From NCBI GenBank assembly GCA_016932965.1, contig JAFGBW010000192.1, positions 1 through 17,772 of the forward strand: 17,772 nt of DNA, read 5' to 3'. Positions 1-6,928 of the stretch are shown here, piece after piece. Source of the stretch: Candidatus Auribacterota bacterium (lineage in GTDB: Bacteria; Auribacterota; JAFGBW01). The translations under genes were made by a program, and so were the position numbers. Numbering within the stretch: position 1 is the stretch's first letter; every line of letters starts with the position of its first letter. Below the pieces are notes generated by a model, which did no database searches, had not been told where the DNA came from, and was given only the letters and a program-made list of their open reading frames with translations.

Positions 1-299
1 GTAATAAAAATGATTTTTGTCTTATTGGAGATTTCCTTTTCATGACGGGTAAGATACCCGATTTCCTGCCCGATTTTGGTGCCTAGCTCTTCCGCCACGC
101 GATAGGCCAGGAGCCTGGCCGCGATGACACGCGGTTCCAGAACGTATATCTTTCCGCGGACATCAATGGATTCCAGAAGCATTTGAGGGACCTGGGTGGA
201 TTTGCCTGATCCGGCAGGTGCGGATATCGCAAAAAAATAATGCTCCTTCAATTCGGAAAGAAGCCCGTCTTTAATCTGATAAATCGGAAGCGGATTCAT
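1..299 (-). CDS. DEAH-box ATP-dependent helicase, HrpA/HrpB type (N-terminal part only)
   Basis: The first 99 codons of a superfamily 2 helicase are visible; the rest lies beyond the left edge. Residues 27-36 read APAGSGKSTQ, a Walker A motif (ATP phosphate binding, Lys33). LEPRVIAAR at 54-62 matches motif Ia of HrpA/HrpB helicases, and GYLTRHEK at 81-88 followed by KIIFI matches the segment just before the next helicase motif in that family. These proteins unwind or remodel RNA using NTP hydrolysis in the cytoplasm. The ATG at 299 is fixed by an in-frame TGA six codons upstream; no clear Shine-Dalgarno sequence precedes it. The start lies inside the 3' end of the upstream membrane protein gene (29-bp overlap), so translation is probably coupled. 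Choosing between HrpA and HrpB needs the missing C-terminal part; the compact start, with only about 25 residues before Walker A, favours HrpB. Confidence 0.82.
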   Translation of the reverse strand, partial: MNPLPIYQIKDGLLSELKEHYFFAISAPAGSGKSTQVPQMLLESIDVRGKIYVLEPRVIAARLLAYRVAEELGTKIGQEIGYLTRHEKEISNKTKIIFI

Positions 300-1572
300 T
301 TGGGCTAATAAGCATCACGGTCACACTCCCATAAAGCAGTAAAACCGGAAGAGAAATGGATAACGTCATGGCAACAGGACTCAAATCAGGGATATTTTCC
401 CATAATGTACGGTCACCAACTGAAAACCAGACCAGCAGGAAAAGGGAAATCCGGTAAAGGATCCCGGATATTTTTTCAGTTCCGTTCAGACAAAAAAGCT
501 GAAAAAGAGGAATGAGGGCCAGCGTGAAATAATGTGCCCAGAATAAAGGAGAGGTCAGGATAAAAAATGCCTGTCCCAGCCAGAAAAGACCGGTTTGTTC
601 TGAAAAAGCCAGGTCTTGATGACCTTTGGCTTTTTTCAGATAAATCAGGCAGCCGGTTCCAAGACCCAAACAGCATAAATAATGCATGAGAACTGGCTTC
701 ATGTGAAGCCATTCATACATGCCAGCTGAAAGGGAAAAATTGCCAAAGGAAATAAAACGGCTCCAGTAAGTGAGATCGAGAGTGAGCATGTAATTCAGCC
801 AGCCTTTCCAGGCAGCAATCACATCAAACATCTGATGCGTCATGATCAGTGCCCCTAAGGCGCCTAAAAGACTGCCTGCCGCAAAATAAAACGCTTTTCG
901 ATAAGAGCTGAAAATACATTTACCCAAAAACCAGAGTGCCCATGAAAAGACAAAAAGCGGTTTTAAAAAGCAGAGCAGGCTGAGTCCCAGACCGCTCAAC
1001 AGCGAAGCAGCGGGTTTTTGAAACCGTTTTTCCATATAAAACAGGCTGATAATGGAGAACAGTAGGATTTCATTCACATTTCCGAGAGACAGAGACGATA
1101 TCAAAGGACGATAAAAAATGAGACACAGGGAACAAAATAAGATCCCATAAGACAAGGGGATGCTGAACACGAATGAGCCCAGAAAAAAGGCGCCGCTAAA
1201 ACAAACCAGTGAAAACCAGGAAAAACGATCCAGGTCTTCCGTATAGAAACCGGAATTAAAAAACCTGAACACGGAAAAGAAGAAGGGCGTGGCGCAGAGA
1301 TTCAGGTCCTGCCTGGCAATACTGTCATGAAACAACCTCAAATCCTTCAAATTCAAAGCCAGTTCTTTTATCTCCCTAGCGATCTGGATGCGGGTTTCTT
1401 CAGGATAAATATTACCCAGTTTTTTTCCGGACAGGGAATGATGTTTTTCAACAGCCCAGACCAGATAGAAATCCGTTCTGCTGCTGTTATCCAGCATGGG
1501 GATCACATAATGTTGAATAGCAGAATAAAATAAAATAAGACTTACAATGAAAATAAAAGGTTGTTTTTTCAT
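271..1572 (-). CDS. Polytopic membrane glycosyltransferase, GT87/DUF2029-like (GT-C fold)
   Basis: The 433-residue protein is almost entirely hydrophobic, with roughly ten membrane segments. The first is at about residues 5-27. A soluble loop of about 90 residues follows, and hydrophobic segments continue from about 118 to the C-terminus. TDFYLVWA at 33-40 resembles the first-loop Asp motif of GT-C enzymes (Asp34 as candidate catalytic acid), and the pattern of a long first loop and later segments rich in Phe, Leu and Trp suits GT87/DUF2029 proteins. Known members transfer mannose or other sugars from polyprenyl-phosphate donors on the outer face of the cytoplasmic membrane. The family call is an inference from motif and topology; another GT-C family such as GT39 or GT83 is possible. 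The start codon ATG at 1572 lacks its own ribosome binding site and follows a short upstream ORF by one base. The gene overlaps the downstream helicase gene by 29 bp. Confidence 0.6.
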   Translation of the reverse strand: MKKQPFIFIVSLILFYSAIQHYVIPMLDNSSRTDFYLVWAVEKHHSLSGKKLGNIYPEETRIQIAREIKELALNLKDLRLFHDSIARQDLNLCATPFFFSVFRFFNSGFYTEDLDRFSWFSLVCFSGAFFLGSFVFSIPLSYGILFCSLCLIFYRPLISSLSLGNVNEILLFSIISLFYMEKRFQKPAASLLSGLGLSLLCFLKPLFVFSWALWFLGKCIFSSYRKAFYFAAGSLLGALGALIMTHQMFDVIAAWKGWLNYMLTLDLTYWSRFISFGNFSLSAGMYEWLHMKPVLMHYLCCLGLGTGCLIYLKKAKGHQDLAFSEQTGLFWLGQAFFILTSPLFWAHYFTLALIPLFQLFCLNGTEKISGILYRISLFLLVWFSVGDRTLWENIPDLSPVAMTLSISLPVLLLYGSVTVMLISPNESASDLSD

Positions 1573-1573
1573 G

Positions 1574-1609
1574 TTACGATTTATTCTGGTTGAAATAGGT
1601 TCTTTCCAT
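1574..1609 (-). promoter_or_regulatory. Possible 11-codon upstream ORF coupled to the GT87-like gene
   Basis: An AAGGAG Shine-Dalgarno sequence (1614-1619) sits four bases before an ATG that opens an 11-residue ORF (MERTYFNQNKS). The ORF stops with TAA one base before the ATG of the membrane glycosyltransferase. The glycosyltransferase start itself has no recognisable ribosome binding site. Translational coupling through a leader ORF is one reading. The other is a one-base frame change near the 5' end that separated the gene from its original start. The sequence alone does not decide. Confidence 0.35.
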
Positions 1610-1645
1610 TTAACTCCTTTTTGATATTTTAGGCGACAGCAAAAT

Positions 1646-2197
1646 ATGAAAACTTCTCATTCCGCTGTTGGGCAATTCTGCCACTATAAAACATATCCAT
1701 TCGGGATGGTCATGATCCAATGGGGACTGAAGCCAACAATACGAATAAAAAAAATTGAACTGATCCCTGCAATGAAAAGGAAAACCCCAAAAGATTCGGG
1801 CATTCCACCCCCCGCCATTTCAGCTGTTTTCAATGCAATCCAGTCTGAGAAATTGAATAAGTTGTCTATAAGCCTGTTGGATTGGAGCTCATTGAATCCT
1901 TTTACAAAAAAAGTGTTCTTCACACTAAGCAAGATCGTTCCTTATGGAAAAGTCATCTCCTACAAAGGTCTTGCTGAAAAAGCTGGAAATCGCAAAGCTG
2001 CCCGAGCCGTGGGAAACGTGCTGGCCAAAAATCCTTTTCCTCTCATCATTCCCTGTCACAGGGTGATCTGTTCTTCCGGATTGATCGGTGGATTCCAGGG
2101 GAAAAAGAATTCAGCCCTGCTGAAAAAAACACTTCTGGCATCTGAAGGAATTCTCTTTAATAAAAAGGGAAGAGTCGAAAAAGCCTGCCTTCTTTGA
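1646..2197 (+). CDS. ogt: Methylated-DNA-[protein]-cysteine S-methyltransferase
   Basis: This suicide DNA-repair protein transfers the alkyl group from O6-alkylguanine (and O4-alkylthymine) to its own cysteine, restoring the base. The C-terminal catalytic domain is complete at about residues 86-170. FFTLSKIVPYGKVISYKGLA (91-110) is the DNA-binding helix-turn-helix entry. RKAARAVG (116-123) carries the Arg120 finger. The active site IPCHRV at 135-140 has acceptor Cys137. GLIGGF (145-150) precedes the closing helix. The N-terminal 85 residues are weakly conserved, as is usual for the family, and 183 residues is a normal length. There is no AdaA-type zinc or AraC domain, so this is an Ogt-type enzyme rather than Ada. 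The gene is divergent from the membrane glycosyltransferase and stands alone. The ATG at 1646 has only a weak upstream AGG; Met21 or Met23 are possible alternative starts. Confidence 0.93.
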   Translation: MKTSHSAVGQFCHYKTYPFGMVMIQWGLKPTIRIKKIELIPAMKRKTPKDSGIPPPAISAVFNAIQSEKLNKLSISLLDWSSLNPFTKKVFFTLSKIVPYGKVISYKGLAEKAGNRKAARAVGNVLAKNPFPLIIPCHRVICSSGLIGGFQGKKNSALLKKTLLASEGILFNKKGRVEKACLL

Positions 2198-2241
2198 AAC
2201 ATCCGTATTTCCTTTTGATTTCATTCCTTAAATTCCGGGTA

Positions 2242-2269
2242 TTGATTATTTATAATAATGATGTATAAT
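2242..2269 (+). promoter_or_regulatory. Candidate sigma-70-type promoter before the exported-protein gene
   Basis: TTGATT at 2242-2247 is separated by 16 bases from a perfect TATAAT at 2264-2269. The predicted transcription start would fall almost on the ATG at 2276, giving a leaderless message. A second TATAAT at 2251-2256 with a poor -35 (TTAAAT, 2228-2233) would give a short leader. No Shine-Dalgarno sequence precedes 2276, so either arrangement is possible. Confidence 0.4.
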
Positions 2270-2275
2270 TACTTC

Positions 2276-2794
2276 ATGAAACGGTTAATAACAGTAACGG
2301 CATATTTCTTTTTATTGAACTGGTTCCTGTTTTCAACATCTTTATTCCTAGCTGCTCAGACCCAGTCTGAAGAAAAGATTCTTTGTTTTAACCGTCTTTC
2401 ACCTGTTTTCTCTCCAGTCTTTTGTCTGGCTGCGCAATCCACTGCCAGAGAAATACCGATTGAATCCATGAAGCTTAAAATAAACGAACGTTTTCTGCCT
2501 GCATTGCAGCACTACCATCATTGCGGAATTTTATCAGTCAGAGGAGTTCATCTGTTTGAAATGATCCGGCAGATCACCGATTCTGAACGGCAAAAGATCG
2601 AATACACTTCGAATAAGTTAGGAGATTTTGAATCCGCCATCACTCAATTGAATGCCATGGCTGATTATTTTTTGGGTATTCCTGCCATGAGCCGGGAAGA
2701 AATTTTTGAAGGATTCGAAAGGGTGGGATGTTATTTTAAACAGATAGACAGGCCTTTGCTAAAAAAGGAATCACAAACCCGGTTTTCTGATTGA
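2276..2794 (+). CDS. Exported protein of unknown function, probable 5' part of a broken gene
   Basis: I do not recognise this family. The start at 2276 gives MKRLITVTAYFFLLN followed by a hydrophobic run and AAQTQ, a typical Sec signal peptide that signal peptidase I would cut near residue 27; the frame is open to an earlier ATG at 2258, which would put six residues in front of it. The mature part (about 145 residues) is soluble and mixed alpha/beta, with a His-rich patch (HYHH) and a helical segment ending in YFKQIDRPLLKK. The frame ends at TGA 2792-2794, but frame 0 is open from 2763 and reads on as convincing protein into the next ORF. The switch point coincides with a run of six A at 2761-2766. 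A single-base insertion there is the simplest explanation, so this is likely the N-terminal portion of a disrupted secreted protein. A true short protein cannot be excluded. Confidence 0.5.
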   Translation: MKRLITVTAYFFLLNWFLFSTSLFLAAQTQSEEKILCFNRLSPVFSPVFCLAAQSTAREIPIESMKLKINERFLPALQHYHHCGILSVRGVHLFEMIRQITDSERQKIEYTSNKLGDFESAITQLNAMADYFLGIPAMSREEIFEGFERVGCYFKQIDRPLLKKESQTRFSD

Positions 2795-2843
2795 GCATTA
2801 CCCCAGGCAAAATCTGTCTGCTCAGGGAATATTCCGTAATCTG

Positions 2844-3569
2844 GTGGGGGATCATATCCAAATTTTACTTTTAAAAACATATCCTCATCCGGATCGTTTC
2901 CCCAGTCCGTCAGAGATCAACACTCCGTGCGCATTTCACATAGCGGCAGGAGATCCCGTCAATCCGATAACCGCCAGGCAATTGAGGGAAAGCAGGGCAT
3001 CTTATCTCTTTCCCCAGTCAAATATCCGGAAACTTTTTCAATATGTTCTGGATTTTAACGGTGAAATAGCCGTCTATTTCAACTGGTCTTTTTACCAGGA
3101 TCCCGTTACGGTTTTCGAGGTTCTGGAGTTATTGGAGAAATCCGGGAATCCGGCCTTTAAGGATCTAACTCTGCGCTATTTAACCTACATGCGGGGACAA
3201 CTGAGAGATTATGATCCGGATGAAAATCCATACGGAAACCGTTACACGGCCTATAAACGTTTTTTAAAACGGGCTATGATTCAGTATCCGCTGATTGACG
3301 AGGAAATAAAAAGGCAAATTCTGATTCCGGGCGAAATCTCCCTGGAACCTCTTTTCAATGATCATTATTTTTTCATTCTGGTCGACGGCGGCCGTTTGAA
3401 AGCGGATTCGGACAAGCTTCAGCTTCTAAAAACAATTTTTTTGTCCATGAATGTCCCCCTTCCGGTCAGATGGGTTGATAACATCAATCCCCGGTACGGA
3501 AACACTTTTTTTCCTCACCATGCCAATGATCCGGGGATAGTGGATTTGCGTACGCATCCCGAGCTTTAA
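2844..3569 (+). CDS. Conserved-looking soluble protein fragment, probable middle part of the same broken gene
   Basis: The frame is open from 2763 and no ATG precedes the GTG at 2844, which also lacks a ribosome binding site. The sequence upstream of the GTG (EHYPRQNLSAQGIFRNL) already looks like protein. This supports reading the ORF as a continuation of the exported protein before it. The 241 residues are soluble, with charged and aromatic-rich segments such as LRDYDPDENPYGNRY (about residues 115-129) and HYFFILVDGGRL (about 173-184); no motif that I can assign to a family is visible. It ends at TAA 3567-3569, and the same frame continues for another 35 sense codons of protein-like sequence to a second TAA at 3675-3677. 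I infer a gene in decay rather than an independent cytoplasmic protein. Confidence 0.5.
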   Translation: MGDHIQILLLKTYPHPDRFPSPSEINTPCAFHIAAGDPVNPITARQLRESRASYLFPQSNIRKLFQYVLDFNGEIAVYFNWSFYQDPVTVFEVLELLEKSGNPAFKDLTLRYLTYMRGQLRDYDPDENPYGNRYTAYKRFLKRAMIQYPLIDEEIKRQILIPGEISLEPLFNDHYFFILVDGGRLKADSDKLQLLKTIFLSMNVPLPVRWVDNINPRYGNTFFPHHANDPGIVDLRTHPEL

Positions 3570-3907
3570 ACCCGTCCCATAGAAACCCCTGTTTACAGGC
3601 TGTGCAGTGGTTTGACTGAAGAACAGCCGTTCAGTGCCGCTCTGGATCATGAGGGGATGGTTTTATCAGCCGCGTAAAATCATAACCGGAAAATGGAATC
3701 CCCCTAAAACGAGATTTTGGGAATATCCGATAGGAAAATTGTTTCACAGCAGTTTTTTCAGGTCCCTCACAGCTGCAGGCAAAGGGATTTGCAGCAGGCG
3801 AATTCAACGAGAATCAATCACATCATTTTCATGTGAAGGGATTGGTTCCGGAAAAACACAGTTTTGCCAACCTATGCTACTTCTTTATTGATATATTGTT
3901 TGGATGA
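3570..3907 (+). pseudogene. Remnant 3' end of the broken exported-protein gene
   Basis: This stretch has no intact plus-strand gene. In the frame of the preceding ORF, codons 3570-3674 encode a protein-like peptide (PVYRLCSGLTEEQPFSAALD) between two TAA stops. Beyond 3677 the best protein-like reading moves to frame 2: segments at 3686-3730 and 3734-3904, split by a TAG at 3731-3733. The last of these, including HHFHVKGLVPEKHSFANLCY, ends at TGA 3905-3907. A further frame (from 3634) is also open to 3891 but reads as less natural protein. The tail overlaps the 3' end of the convergent methionine aminopeptidase gene by about 30 bp. Several independent lesions argue for pseudogene decay rather than recoding or a single sequencing error. 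Confidence 0.45.
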
Positions 3908-4839
3908 GTTGCCAGGTGGCATATTTTTCCGGCCTGTATCTGGGAGGGGGTCAGGGTGAGGATTTCAAAACCGTTTTGAGTGACAAGAACGGTGTGTTCA
4001 AACTGGGCGCTCAATTTCCGGTCCAGGGTACGGACAGTCCATCTGTCCTGCCGGTCCAGTTCTACTTTCCAGGTGCCCTCATTGACCATGGGTTCCACGG
4101 TGAAGATCATTCCCGGCGCCATGAGATACCGTGAACTTTCTGTATTTCGAAAATGATAAATAGGGGGGTCCTCATGAAAAGCTTTTCCGATTCCATGGCC
4201 CGTATAATCCTTTACTGTGGAATAGCCAAAACGCTCGACATAATCTTCAATCACCTCTCCGATTTTTGAAAATGAAACGCCAGGGGCCACGCAGCCAATG
4301 CCTTCAATCATGGCATTGGCTGCTTCGATCACCAGTTTTTTCGCATGGTCAGCGACTTTTCCGATCAAAAAAGTCTCAGACTGGTCTCCATGAAAACCAT
4401 TCACAATGGAAGTGATGTCAATATTCACGATGTCGCCTTCTTTTAAAATCACATCATTTTTCGGGATGCCGTGACAGACTACTTCATTGACTGAAATACA
4501 GCTCGATTTGGGATATCCACCCTTGTAATTTAAACAGGCGGGAATATGGCCGTGATCCTGGGTGAATATTCGGATCAGATCATCCAATTTTTCCGTGGAT
4601 ATGCCAGCCCGGACATGTGACCGGATATGATCCATCAACAGGGCATTAAAACAGGCGGCTTTCTTAACACCCTCGATTTCTTCCGGAGTCTGGATCCATT
4701 CCTTTCGAATCACTCCCTGCGCGCTGGAACTTGAAAATGAACCGTTTTGATCCTCTGCCAAATGGCATTTTTTGTATTTTTTTCCGCTTCCGCACCAGCA
4801 AAGATCATTCCGTCCTCTTTTTTTCTCCTCCCTGCGCAT
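3877..4839 (-). CDS. map: Methionine aminopeptidase type I with N-terminal SEC-C zinc motif
   Basis: The enzyme removes the initiator methionine from nascent proteins at the ribosome. All five metal ligands of the pita-bread fold are present: Asp141 (NIDIT), Asp152 (GDQSETF), His215 (GHGIG), Glu249 (TVEPM) and Glu281 (AQFEHT). The substrate-contacting His123 lies in VCHGIP. Residues 9-26 (GRNDLCWCGSGKKYKKCH) form a SEC-C motif: Cys14, Cys16, Cys25 and His26 as zinc ligands. SEC-C-extended methionine aminopeptidases are known from Chlamydiae and some other bacteria; the extension is thought to help ribosome association, by analogy with zinc-finger forms. At 320 residues it is longer than the roughly 265-residue E. 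coli enzyme, mainly because of this extension and a short C-terminal tail. The ATG at 4839 is 12 bases after the upstream small exported protein gene and begins the SEC-C extension, so the start is well supported. Confidence 0.96.
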   Translation of the reverse strand: MRREEKKRGRNDLCWCGSGKKYKKCHLAEDQNGSFSSSSAQGVIRKEWIQTPEEIEGVKKAACFNALLMDHIRSHVRAGISTEKLDDLIRIFTQDHGHIPACLNYKGGYPKSSCISVNEVVCHGIPKNDVILKEGDIVNIDITSIVNGFHGDQSETFLIGKVADHAKKLVIEAANAMIEGIGCVAPGVSFSKIGEVIEDYVERFGYSTVKDYTGHGIGKAFHEDPPIYHFRNTESSRYLMAPGMIFTVEPMVNEGTWKVELDRQDRWTVRTLDRKLSAQFEHTVLVTQNGFEILTLTPSQIQAGKICHLATHPNNISIKK

Positions 4840-4851
4840 CCTGTTACAGCC

Positions 4852-5286
4852 TCAAGTTATATTTTTTGAAAATAGTTTGAAATCAGAAGAAGTAATGGAT
4901 TCGGTTTTATACTCAAATTGTCCGGGAAGGACTTCCAAGCGGTAGCAGCGGAAGAAGGCGGATTCCAGATGAATGAAAAGCTCATGCTCCTTGAAATAAT
5001 ACTGCAGTGTTTTTGAATCACTCACCAGCGGTTCCTGGCGAATGGACTCATTCAAAAGGATTTCCAATTCGATATCCGTCAGCTCAAAAAAGTCATGGTG
5101 ACTCAAGGCCTGACGGGATACAATTCGCTGAAACAGGTCAGCGATGATAAACACCTTGAAATGCAGCAGCAATTCTTCTGAGCTTAAAACGATACTGGAA
5201 GGCGGAGCCAAAGGGGGCCCATGTTGCTGTTCATCCGCACAAACAGGCAAACCCATCAGCAATAAACTACATAACATTTTTTTCAT
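4852..5286 (-). CDS. Small exported protein of unknown function
   Basis: The 144-residue protein begins with MKKMLCSLLLMGLPVCADEQ. This is a Sec signal peptide with a likely signal peptidase I cut after Ala17 (Val-Cys-Ala); the cysteine is not in a convincing lipobox. A Pro-rich stretch follows (GPPLAPPSS, about 23-31), then a mostly helical, acidic domain with DFFELTDIELEILLNES near residues 65-81. I do not recognise the family. The gene starts inside the last 20 bp of the nucleotidyltransferase gene and ends 12 bp before map, so it is almost certainly cotranscribed with both. The conserved partners act in the cytoplasm and this protein acts outside the membrane, so the linkage probably reflects operon packing rather than a shared pathway. 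Confidence 0.72.
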   Translation of the reverse strand: MKKMLCSLLLMGLPVCADEQQHGPPLAPPSSIVLSSEELLLHFKVFIIADLFQRIVSRQALSHHDFFELTDIELEILLNESIRQEPLVSDSKTLQYYFKEHELFIHLESAFFRCYRLEVLPGQFEYKTESITSSDFKLFSKNIT

Positions 5287-6559
5287 ATTCTTTTTTTATT
5301 TTTTCCAAACGTCTTAACAGCATCTGGTGATCCGCATGGGGATCGGATAATTGTATATCATAAAGTTCTGACAACACGGAACTGAAAACAGGCCCAGGTT
5401 TAAAACCGTGGGTCAAAAGGGTGTCTCCTGTGATGATCGGCTGAGGCAACAGCGGATTTTTTGTGAATGATTCCAGCACTTTTTCTATGGCAGGACTTTT
5501 TCTTTTACAGTCATGATGGAAACGTTCAAACCTTTTGAGAACATCAAAAGCCTGCCTGCCCCAAATCCGTCCCATTTGCCTCCTGATCAGGGAAAGGGGC
5601 CACTCTTCCTTTTTAAAGAATTGGGAAAGGATTTCTAAAATTTCCATGCAGCCCTCAATGGTTTTATTGCAAAAAGTCATCTCTTTTAAAAATTTTTTCA
5701 CCTGCCTCATGCAGCTGGGATAAAACGATGTCAGGCGATAGTAGCTGTTTTGAAAAGCGAACATTTTTTCAGAAGCGCCGTATATCAATGCCAGGGCTTC
5801 TTCCATCTGCCAGAGCGTTTCCTCCTCAAACGATTTGATCAATGAATCAGGCCAGAGGGCGCCTGGGGGGTAACAGAACGGAGAAATCACATATTCGACC
5901 AGTCCGCTTTTTTGAAGCAGGGCGAGCCCTTTTGCCGCGTGAGAACGGGTGAGGATCTTTTCAAATTCTATCCGGATCCTTTCTTTGCTGATCCTGTCCA
6001 GCGAATACCGGGGATCACACACGGCCTCCCAGGTTTGAGGCTCAATTTCAAAATCAAGGTTGGATGCAAAACGGACAGCACGAAGAATGCGGAGCCGGTC
6101 TTCCTGAAAGCGTTCGTGCGGGTTTCCGATACAGCGGATGATTTTGTTATCAATATCCCTGCACCCGTCTACCCAATCATGAATTTCATCCTTGTCAGGA
6201 TCCCAGAACAATCCGTTGATGGTGAAATCACGGCGCAATACATCCTCCCGTGCACTGGCAAATTCAACCTTGTCCGGATGCCGCCCGTCTGAATAATGAA
6301 AATCCTTTCGGAATGTGGCGACTTCAAAGGAGTCCTTTTCAACGATAACCAAAATCACTCCGAACTGCTTTCCCACTGAAATAGTATGAGAAAAAAGGGA
6401 CTCGACTTGTTCGGGTCTGGCTTCTGTGGCAATATCCAAATCCTTGGGAGAAAGACCCATATAGTGGTCCCGTACTGCACCCCCCACGATCATAGTTTCA
6501 AAACCGGCTGACCTTAAGGTGGAGATGATCCATTTGGCTTTTTGTAATTTATCATTCAT
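5267..6559 (-). CDS. Class II CCA tRNA nucleotidyltransferase / bacterial poly(A) polymerase
   Basis: This enzyme adds CCA to tRNA 3' ends or poly(A) to RNA in the cytoplasm; the two activities share one fold and are hard to separate by eye. The nucleotidyltransferase head spans about 1-165. VGGAVRD at 25-31 is the nucleotide-binding Gly-Gly motif. DLD at 40-42 carries the metal-binding Asp40 and Asp42. EVATFRKD follows at 79-86, RRDFTIN at 109-115, and EDRLRILRAVRFA at 153-165 is the neck motif that reads the incoming base. The rest, to residue 430, is the helical body and tail; there is no HD domain. Length is typical. PcnB-like wording of the motifs (DIAT, EVATFRKD) is shared by many single-enzyme CCA transferases in PVC bacteria, so I give no symbol. 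The gene leads a cluster with the small exported protein and map. The ATG at 6559 follows the 369-bp non-coding region. Confidence 0.88.
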   Translation of the reverse strand: MNDKLQKAKWIISTLRSAGFETMIVGGAVRDHYMGLSPKDLDIATEARPEQVESLFSHTISVGKQFGVILVIVEKDSFEVATFRKDFHYSDGRHPDKVEFASAREDVLRRDFTINGLFWDPDKDEIHDWVDGCRDIDNKIIRCIGNPHERFQEDRLRILRAVRFASNLDFEIEPQTWEAVCDPRYSLDRISKERIRIEFEKILTRSHAAKGLALLQKSGLVEYVISPFCYPPGALWPDSLIKSFEEETLWQMEEALALIYGASEKMFAFQNSYYRLTSFYPSCMRQVKKFLKEMTFCNKTIEGCMEILEILSQFFKKEEWPLSLIRRQMGRIWGRQAFDVLKRFERFHHDCKRKSPAIEKVLESFTKNPLLPQPIITGDTLLTHGFKPGPVFSSVLSELYDIQLSDPHADHQMLLRRLEKIKKEYEKNVM

Positions 6560-6648
6560 GAATCTGTTGTATCAGGCTGAGCCATGTGGTGTTGAATGGC
6601 TGAATACTTTATATATGAAAATAATCAAAGCCTCTTAAAGGATGTCAT

Positions 6649-6684
6649 TATATTTCTCTCGCGCTGAGGCGCGAGAGAAATATA
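6649..6684. repeat. Perfect 16-bp inverted repeat (hairpin, 4-base loop)
   Basis: The left arm 6649-6664 (TATATTTCTCTCGCGC) is the exact reverse complement of 6669-6684, separated by TGAG. Neither side is followed by a T-run in the sense expected for an intrinsic terminator of the minus-strand genes, and the only plus-strand flank (CTAATAAAATTTTG) is a poor one with no plus-strand gene upstream. The very stable stem suggests a mobile-element end, a protein-binding palindrome or an RNA stem. Confidence 0.85.
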
Positions 6685-6918
6685 CTAATAAAATTTTGAC
6701 TGGTTCTGTAAAATTGTCAAAAGATTTATTTTATGGTCCTTATATTTTTTATCCTATCAATAGACCCTATTGAAGTTTCCAAAAACAAGTTTTTGGGGAT
6801 CTCCGCTCAAAGATGCTTCGCAACTGTTTGATCGGTCTAACCCCGCTGCAAACAGCGCGGAATACGGCCGTCAAATTCATAGTAATTATTTATTCCACCT
6901 CTCTGGACCTCAGCGCGA
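6659..6918. mobile_element. Candidate MITE-like element, about 260 bp, no transposase
   Basis: TCGCGCTGAGG at 6659-6669 and CCTCAGCGCGA at 6908-6918 are exact reverse complements, forming 11-bp terminal inverted repeats around an internally palindromic, non-coding core. Small size, no coding capacity and internal hairpins suit a miniature inverted-repeat element or the remains of an insertion sequence. I see no clear target-site duplication beside the repeats, and the left repeat is embedded in the larger 16-bp hairpin, so the exact ends are uncertain. A structured RNA is the main alternative. Confidence 0.3.
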
Positions 6919-6928
6919 CAAATTAAAA

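Larger units (their letters stand above)
6560..6928. other. Non-coding region with multiple inverted repeats
   Basis: These 369 bases separate the nucleotidyltransferase gene from the heptosyltransferase gene, both on the minus strand, and hold no convincing ORF. They contain a perfect 16-bp hairpin (6649-6684). A second hairpin at 6779-6796 has CCAAAAAC and GTTTTTGG arms. It is enclosed by TAGACC (6761-6766) and GGTCTA (6834-6839). A third hairpin at 6844-6857 has CGCTG and CAGCG arms around CAAA, with an alternative pairing of CTGTTTG (6824-6830) to CAAACAG (6849-6855). An 11-bp inverted repeat bounds the block. The pcnB/cca-type gene promoter must lie here, but I cannot point to convincing -35 and -10 boxes. 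Confidence 0.7.

Noticed and set aside
2761-2767. A AAA AAG heptamer in the reading frame, a classic -1 ribosomal slippery site
   Set aside because: A -1 shift leads into a frame that stops within eight codons (TGA). The protein-like continuation needs a +1 shift, and later stops also break the gene, so programmed -1 frameshifting does not explain it.
3634-3891. 85-codon plus-strand ORF near the aminopeptidase 3' end
   Set aside because: Basic, low-quality protein composition, no ribosome binding site; neighbouring frames give a better continuation of the broken exported-protein gene.
6649-6684. 16-bp hairpin as an intrinsic terminator of the heptosyltransferase operon
   Set aside because: On the minus strand the hairpin is followed by TAATGACATCC, without a T-run, and it lies about 245 bp after the stop codon.
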